DNA from: Mytilus trossulus
Taxonomy: Eukaryota > Mollusca > Bivalvia > Mytilida > Mytilidae
NCBI RefSeq assembly: GCF_036588685.1
Contig: NC_086383.1
Coordinates: 32,077,141-32,141,140 of the forward strand
Length of the DNA stretch: 64,000 bases
Reading direction: 5' to 3'
Program-made: the position numbers and the translations under genes
Shown here: positions 11,001 to 20,000 of the stretch, in pieces
Layout of the letters: every line of letters begins with the position of its first letter
How positions within the stretch are numbered: the first letter of the stretch is position 1
Notes under the pieces: model-generated
Database searches by the model: none
Told to the model about the DNA's origin: nothing
What the model saw: the letters and a program-made list of their open reading frames with translations, nothing else

Positions 11001-14000
11001 TGTTTGTCTGTTTGTCTTTTTCATTTTTAGCCATGGCGTTGTCAGTTTGTTTTAGATTTATGAGTTTAACTGTCCCTTTGGTATCTTTCGTGCCTCTTTT
11101 ATAAACAATCTCCAAATTCTACAAACGTTAACTTATCAATCTGTTATTGAACGATGCCTTATGACTAGATATGATTAACAAAGAATATAACAGGAGCATC
11201 ACGACGGGTGTTTCTATCAGTACAGGAAATGTTGAAATTTTCTGAGAACTTGAGATGACCCTTGCATTTTTGCTATTCACGTTGCTCAATATTTAGTTTC
11301 TGTATATAGAATAGTGTACTTTTTATTCGGTTGTTTGTCTGTTTGTCTTTTTTTTATATATTTTTACTATGTTACCGTCTGTATGTCATCCTCTTAATGA
11401 TTTGTTTTAAATTGTCAATTAATTTGTTGTGGGCTGACACAAAAGAACTCTTTGAGTTTTGACATCAGCAAAAAATGACCAAAAAAAAATGCCCACCTCA
11501 AATTATTGTTATTTTACAACATGCGGAGCTGACTAGCGGATTCAAAAGTTGGAGAGTCCGGGGGTCAGAACCCCATCATTCGATTTATTTATGTCTATTT
11601 TTTGTGAACGTTTCATGGTGTTGCGGAAGTTGCAACCTTCACTTTTTTAAATGGCTAGTTCTGCACCTGTAGATTGTGTTTATACTAATCTTTTAGGAGC
11701 AAGTTCTGGCATAGGGGAAGCCACCGCTTATAAGTTAGCAGAACATGGTGCCAGATTATATTTAGTGGCTCTTGAAGAGGATAAATTGCAAAACGTACAA
11801 CAGAAATGCATGGAAAAGGGTTTAGCAGACGATAAAGTAAGTTATTTAAATCTTGAATGAAAATAATTTTGTCGCTCATTGATCAAGATCATGATAATAG
11901 TTTTACAAAATGTATACTCAATCTTATTTTTAAGTGTTTCATAAAATAACATTGACATACCTGTATTGACGGATGAATAATAAATTACCGTTAAACGTCC
12001 AGTAGCAAATGTTACACGCATATTAGGACTAAAGATGTCAACGTGATAGGAACATGGACCCTTCTTTTTTCTTTTCTTTTCTTTTTATGTTATAAAATAT
12101 AAAAATACGAAGATGTGGTATGATTGCCAATGAATGAAAAAAGTCTCCACAAGAGTTCAATGGCACATAATTAACAACTATAGGTCACCATACGACTTTT
12201 GCCAATTAGCAAAGCCTGTATCGCATAGTCACCAGTTTGCAAGATAACAGGGCTCGTGAATATATTACCTTACCTGCACATGTTATTGTGCATCCGAGCC
12301 GACCATGCGGTCTTTGTCGGAAGCTTTAAAAAAAAACTCTCGCAATCGAGGCCAGAATGCTCACACTGTAATTACTATGTTTTCAATAAAGCATATACTA
12401 GATTGAATAATAATGATTGGCAAATATTTAGGACTCAAATCTATGACAGATTCCTCATCTATGACAAATATGACGTTACAAACACCAAACAAATCAAATC
12501 TATGGCAGGTTTTTGTTTTCTCCAAATCTATGACGGATTTTTGTTTTCTTCAAATCTATGGCAGATCTTTGTTTTTCTCCAAATCTGTGGCAGATTTTTG
12601 TTTTCATCAAATCTATTGCAAATATGAATATTACGTTATTTCGGGAAAAGAGAAAAAACATAACGTCACCATAAAATAACGCCATATAATTCGCCTGAAG
12701 TCTTGTGTTAAAATACTCAGAAAAAAAATTTGCAGGTGACCAGTAAAAAAAGATTAATTAACGCTTAGATAAATATGATTAGAAAAATCAAACTTTTTTG
12801 TTATAATAAAACTGCGTTCTTCTTTGTTAAGCGACCTCCTTTTTTCTTTCTTGTTGTTTTACTTAATGGATTAAACAGGTACTATGTACATATTAGTAAA
12901 TGATCTCCGCAGAAGATGATTTTTATTTAAGAAATAATTCTTTCATGCCATGCTCTATGCTCATTTTAACATGGGTAGGCATTATATTTGTTAATATCTT
13001 AATATCGAGCGTTAGCGAGGTATTAAATGTTTACAAATATAATGCCTACCCATGTTAAAATGAGAATAGAGCATGGCATGATAGAACTATATCGATTCTA
13101 ATAGGAGTATTTTGAACTTTTGTACCTCGAAGCGGACCTATAGACCGTTGGTTTTCCCGTTTGAATGGTTTTACACTAGTAATTTTGGGGCCCTTTATAG
13201 CTTGTTGTTCGGTGTGAGCCAAGGCTCCGTGTTGAAGACCGTACTTTAACCTATAATGGTTTAATTTTTAAATTGTTATTTGGATGGAGAGTTGTCTCAT
13301 TGGCACTCACACCACATCTTCCTATATCTATCTATAGTAGACGCTCGAACTGTCGCCATTTTGATTTGATGAACCAAAAACGTTATAGAAAATCAACAGC
13401 TTATCAATAAAAAAGAACAGAAACATTTAAACTTACTTTTATGTTTTTATTTAATTTCCTAGCGAGCAACAACAACACAAATGTCCATTTTGATCTTTGG
13501 CGTTGTTCAAAATTCATCTGATGTTGCAATTTCAATTATGACGTGAATCATATGCAGCCCATGTTCTATTCAAATTAGAACATGGCTTTGTATCCAAAGC
13601 TAAAGAAGAACGTCATATTAGAATCTGTATTATGGTACATTACTCCTACATTGTTTTATGGTTGACATTATGATTTGATTGACCACTATGGAATTTGTAT
13701 TTCACAAATTTTACATACATGCTCCCGTTGTCGTAAATTTCAACTTACTAAGGACAAATCCGTGATTGTATATGTACTGCCTTGTTCTACACTCGCACAC
13801 GATTTGCCATAGATTGGGAAACAACAAAAATATGCCATAGATTTAAAAATAACAAAACTGGCCGTAGATTAGGATTTAAAAAAAAACGGCCATAGATTTG
13901 GGATGTCATATTTACCATGGATTTGGAATCTGCCATAGATCTGGAACCCAGCACAGATTTGAGTCCTACGTAAACACATTTAAATTGGGGACTGAAAGGG

Positions 14001-17000
14001 ATCTGAGTGGGTTTTACAGTGTAGAGAATAATGAGCCAAATCTACGGCAAAATAGGGGTCTGGATTGGTTTTACTGTTTAGAGAATAATGATCCAAATCT
14101 ACATCAAAATGAGGGTCTGTAGGGGCTTTACAGAGTACAGAATAATGAGCCAAATCTACAGAAAAATAGGGGTCTGGATTAGTTTTACTGTTAAAGAGAA
14201 TAATGATCCAAATCTACAGCAAAATGGGGGTCTGGAGGGGATTTACAGTGTTGAAAGTAATGAGCCAAATCTACACAAAAACAAGGATCTGTATGGGCTT
14301 TGCAGAGTAGAAAGTAAGTGCCAAATCTACACCAAAATATGGGTCTGGATCGGCTTTGCAGAGTAAAAAGTGACGAGCCAAATCTACACCAAAATGTGGG
14401 TCTGGAGGGGATTTACAGAGTAGACCGAAATGAGCCAAATCTAAACCAAAATGGGGGTCTGGATGGTTTTACAGATAAGAGAATTATGAGCAAAATCTAC
14501 AGCAAAATGGGTGTCTGGAGAAGATTAGCAGGGTAGAGAATAATGAGCCAAATATACATCAAAAGAGGGGTCTGGATGGGTTTTTCACAGTTCAGAATAA
14601 TGAGCCAAGATAAATATTCTGCATTACAAAGTGCATAACTGAAGATAAAAATAAGCATGCGCAGTAGCAGTTGAAAATGAAAAGTAAATTAGAAAAAAAA
14701 TCCTGTTAAAGGGGCATGCATTATCTGTCAAATTTATTTTCACGGAAGTGAGTCAAAGTCTAAAATTTGATTCATAATTTGCTAAAAGGTATATCGAACT
14801 AAACAAATGGTCTGAAGTGAAGAATTACCAATGCATGGACTCGACAATAGGAACATGTACCCACATTTCGAGTGTACTTTAGCATAGATGCAATCTTATT
14901 AACTATCGAGTTGCGCCCTCCCCCCCCCCATCCCCCTCCCCCCCCCCCCCGAAGACTGCCGACGATCATTTAACCCGATATCAACATAAACTTAGATATA
15001 AATAGATAGCGAAACGTGGAATAGGATTTGTCTAGGTCTGTTTGATGTCATTTTATATATTTAACAAATATGTTAATTATCGTTTTTACCTGTAAAAGAA
15101 TGAGTTTTGGAGATCAAATTAGTCAACGAAATGGTTTACCCTAGTTTCACTTTCAATATTGGCAATATGGGCATTATTGCCCTTCGATAGCCGAAGACGC
15201 CTGGTTCATGCGTAATACATCTCTAACTAAGTGATTGAATAAAAGGTGACAAAATTTAACCAAACTGGCTTCTAAAAGAGAATTATTGTTTCACTATGTC
15301 ACTTGCATTAATGATTGAACAAACACAAATTCGCGTGGATAATGCCTTATTAACGGTGCCAAGTAAATACAAATAGCCATGTCATGTAGATGTATTAACA
15401 AAAATTGTGAAATTCGACGCATAACAAAGTCTGTAGAAGTCTGCGCATAGCTTGTTGATGTATTTCAGCAGATTCGTTGAACAAGTTAACAGTGGTAAAT
15501 CAGAAAATAGGTTTTCATGTATCCGAAAATACGAGAGATATTGTTAACAATGAAAAAAATAACATGTTAGCTTATATGTAAAACATTGTACATACCCTTG
15601 TTATAATAGTTAATGACTCCTTGCTACTCAGCATACACATGATGAAACAGGAGTTTCTAACAGGAAACGCTCGTTTGTTTTGTTATTACTAGTATACAGT
15701 AACACGAATTCCATTACTAGAAAAAACAAATACAAAATATTTAAATTAATCACTTAAAGCTCAATTTGACATGCCTTTTTTTGCTGATTATTGGTAGCTC
15801 TTAACCCTGTTTCCATTCGGATGTTCTTAGAATTGCATCATTAAATATTGAATTATCTACGTGTGTTTCCCTGGGATATGTTCTCTGATAAACGAACCCT
15901 TATGTTAACTTTCTAAAAGTGGCTTCATATTTTCAATAATGATCTGTATTTATAGTAGTCGTTTACTTTACTTGTAAAATGAAAATGCACACATGATATT
16001 TAATCTTGTGCGCAATCTAGAACAAAAGTACATCCCTAATACGCGCAAATGTAATTCACCAATGAAATGTTTTGCATTCCATTTGTATAGGAATGTTAAA
16101 TAATAATGGCTGTTTTCAATGAGTTAATTGTTTTTTTTTTCTCTGTGTTTTTTTTAACAAATTTACCATGTAGATAACTCTTTCTGCTATAAGTACTTAT
16201 ATATCATGTATATTATCCAATTTTATGTAAACGCATGATTATATTTTCTTATTAGATAGGGTTTTGCAGTGGAGATTTATCTCAATCTGCCTTCAGGGAA
16301 GAAATTGTAAAGAGCCTGATACAGAAATTTGGAAGATTGGATATATTGGTTTGTTTTACATGATATAAATGTACTTTTTTATTCACCATTATGAAATAGA
16401 TACAAACAATCATTATTTGTATATGACATAGTGCCAGCATTGGAAATGATACCTCTCTATTTTAAAGTTTTGTAACCGGAACGTATCAAACTGTTCCAAA
16501 ATGTGAATCATTAAGGTGGAACAAATGAAATTGAGAATGGACATTGGGAATGTGTCAAAGAGACAACAACCCGACCATAGAAAAAACAACAGCGGAAGGT
16601 CATCAACAGGTCTTCAATGTAGCAAGAAATTCCCGCACCCGGAGGCACTACACGGAGATAACTCTGTAAAATCAGCTAATCGTTTTAATCACATTGTATT
16701 TTTTAGGAAATATTAAGTTTTTTAATGATCAAAATTAGTGTTTGTCAAACTGCTATTTATCCAACCATTTTTCCGAGAAGTGATTGGTTCAAGATTATTG
16801 AATTTTTTTTTTTCTTTTCGAGGGATAAAAGATAATATTTTGTTTTAAAAAAATGGGAGAATTAAACGAGCTGAACTAATTTTAGTCAAGGTGTTTAAGT
16901 CGTCTAAATACAGTTTGAAAGTAATAATATTTAAAATGAACATGTTCTACTTGTAGTAAACCCTGTCACATAAATAAAAAGGATTGTCAACGACATACCT

Positions 17001-20000
17001 TCACATAGATATATATACTGTAAATTCAGAAATTATTGCGAGGTTTTAAATAATGCGAAAAATGCTTCCGAATTGTGAACGCAAACATTTTACCTCGCAT
17101 TTTGAAATATTTTATATGAATTAAACAGGATTTTTCTCTAATTCGTAAAAATTAGATTCGCATTTAAGTCTTAAATGACAACATTGGAATAATAAATGCA
17201 CTCATTGATTTCTAAATTTACAGTATATAATCAAATTGTATTAAAATTTATCATTCAGAATGTCTTGCACGAATAATACATGACAAAGAAGTAAAGCTTA
17301 GCTAAAGCGCTTTAGTAGCATCAGAACCGAAAACATTCGTTTCTCTAAAAGAAAGTCATACTGAGGGTTGAATATTTTGTAGATTTTTAAATATTTCGGA
17401 ATCTGTATTTACATAGAGGTGTTATCATGTAGTGACAAAACGTTCAGGTTTTGACAACCAAAAAAAAAAAAGAGAAGAAAACGAGATAGTACAGCGATTC
17501 ATTTTGCCACACAAATACAGGGATAAGTTATCGATGAAATTGATTACAGAAGAATAGAATCAGTTAGGTTTCCATTGCAAAACATAACAATAAAACTTCT
17601 GCTGAAATTGTAACTGCATCTAGTAAATTTGAGATGATGACACTAATCTTGTTTTACAATGTATCAAAACGATTTGTTCTCATAAAATAAGAGAAAAGAT
17701 AAAATAATTATTTATTTTTTCTATGCATATAAAATAAAGCTAACGCCACTCAGCTATGAGAAGACTATATCTCATATATGTAAATACGTTTCAGGCTGAC
17801 ATTGCAGGCTATGCCATGTTTTCAAATGTAAGTGAAACTAAGGAAGAGGATTACGACAGATGCGTCAGTGTAAACCAGAAGGCGAAATTATTCCTGGCAC
17901 AACTATGCTTGCCTTATCTCAAAGAAACGAAAGGTTTGTATGAGGGAAAACTAAATTCTTCCTGCCACAACTTTGTCCGTCTAATCTAAATGAAACAAAA
18001 GGTGTATTTGCATGAGGGAAAACTAAATTATTTCTGTCACAATTATGAGTGCCGCATCTCAAAGAATCAAAAGGTTTTTTAGCATGAGGGGAAACTAAAT
18101 TATTTCTGCCACAATTATGCTTGCCTGATCTCAAAGAAACAAAAAGTTGTTTAGTATGAGGGAAAACAATTCTTTCTGTCAAAATTATGCTTGCCCTCTC
18201 TCAAAGAAACAACAGGTTTGTTAGTATGAGAGAAAACTAAATTATTTCTGTCACAATTATGCCTGCCTATATCAAAGAGATAAAAGGTTTGCTAATATGA
18301 GGGAAAACTAAATTCTTTCTAGCACAACTATGCTTGCCTCATCTAATAAAAAACAAAGGTTTGTTTGTATGAAGGATAACTAAATTATATCTGTCACATT
18401 TATGCTTGCCTTATCTCAAAGAGACAACAAAAGGTTTGATAGTATGAGGGAAAACTTAATTCTTTATGGCACGACAATACTTGCCTTATTTTAAAGAAAT
18501 AAAAGGTTTGTTAGTTTGAGGAATAACTAAACTATGTCTGTCACAATTATGCTTGCCTTACCTAAAATAAACAAATATTTTTGCTACTATGAGAGAAAAC
18601 TTTTTTTTCTGGCACAACTATGCTTGTCTTATCTCCAAGGATTTTTAATTTTCAGCTGTTTTTGCAATGTCATACTTAAGCGTCAATGATGAGTCTAATA
18701 TAGACGAAACGCTCGTCTGGCGTACAAAATAATAATCATGGTATCTTGATAACTATTCACGAAGAATGCAACAAAAATGGTTAAGATACATTGTGGAGTT
18801 ACTTTCATTGCATCAAAAATCGAGATGAATATACATTTTTAATAACAAATACGGAATAAAGAATGTATAAGTAAACTGCTATGTATGAATCTAAACATAC
18901 TTTTAAGTAATTAGAATTTTCGATATAGGTAATATAATCTACCTGTCGAGTATCTGTTCCACGATAGGGGTAAGTATATTTAATTTATAATTGATTATTT
19001 TATGTATATTCTTCAAATCAGGCCTTATAAAAATGAAATCGTACAGTTCTGTTTGAACAACGTTAATTGAAACGGCACCCAACAACACAACAAAAACATT
19101 TATTTGTCTTCAACAACAATTTGTATGCAATTTGCCGCTTAATACATTGTCATAATATAATGCAGTATTGGATATATTTTCTAAAGTGTACACCAAAACG
19201 TCATTTTCATTTTGGTGTACGAGCAATGAAATTAGCCATGATTCTTTGATTATGAAACTGCCAATTGCATGCTGTTTAATTGCAAAAAGAAAGCAGTTTC
19301 CTTGGGAATTAAGTTTATTATAAATTAGCAATTAAAAGATAAAAAGAAAGCCACAAATGTTTCAATCAGATAACCTACCATACAAGCACATTTGGAACAC
19401 GAGGAAGGCATAACATAGTTCACTCCTTAGTAACCTAGTTACTTATATTATAATATACATTTGTATACATAAAGGCAAATTACTATGTAAAATTGAAATG
19501 GAAACAAAAACAAAATTTTTGTATACTTTTAGCAACCGATCACAGTTGTTTACAGCATGGCAAAAGCAGCTATTGATATGCTTACAAAATGTCTAGCCAA
19601 AGGTAAAATATATTTATTATACATTAATATGTTTGGATGAACCAATTGAAATAATTGTTAAATTTTCTAACTTGTAATTGATTGAATTGACTATTTCAAA
19701 ATAAAAATAATTTTAACAAATTTCTTTTGTGATTGTACAGTCCTTGATATATATTTTTTTCTTTTTTGTACGTTTATTTAAATAAGTTGTACAAAAATGT
19801 TTGAAACATATTCTTCCCTGGTTATGTCTGTCCGTAGATCAAATTATTGGTCCCTTTCTTTTGAAACCTTTGTGGAAAGCTCCCCCTTCTTCTTACAAAA
19901 TGTGGTGAGCTCTATTTGCATGCTGAAAACACCTAGATGTTAACATAAAAAATATAGCGGGCTAAGCTTTCTTGACGCATACAGTTTATGAACAAATCAT

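Noticed and set aside
10843-11104. Short hydrophobic frames after the Penelope RT (also at 34354-34536 and 36283-36495)
   Set aside because: They lie in the non-coding 3' UTR of the Penelope-like family and are not conserved as proteins.
12413-12625. Regularly spaced short repeats that superficially resemble a CRISPR array
   Set aside because: Units are contiguous and degenerate without unique spacers, in an animal intron.
13898-14536. Three overlapping frames with repeated Asn/Gln-rich peptides
   Set aside because: They are produced by the 57-bp minisatellite (multiple of 3) inside intron 2 of SDR copy 1.
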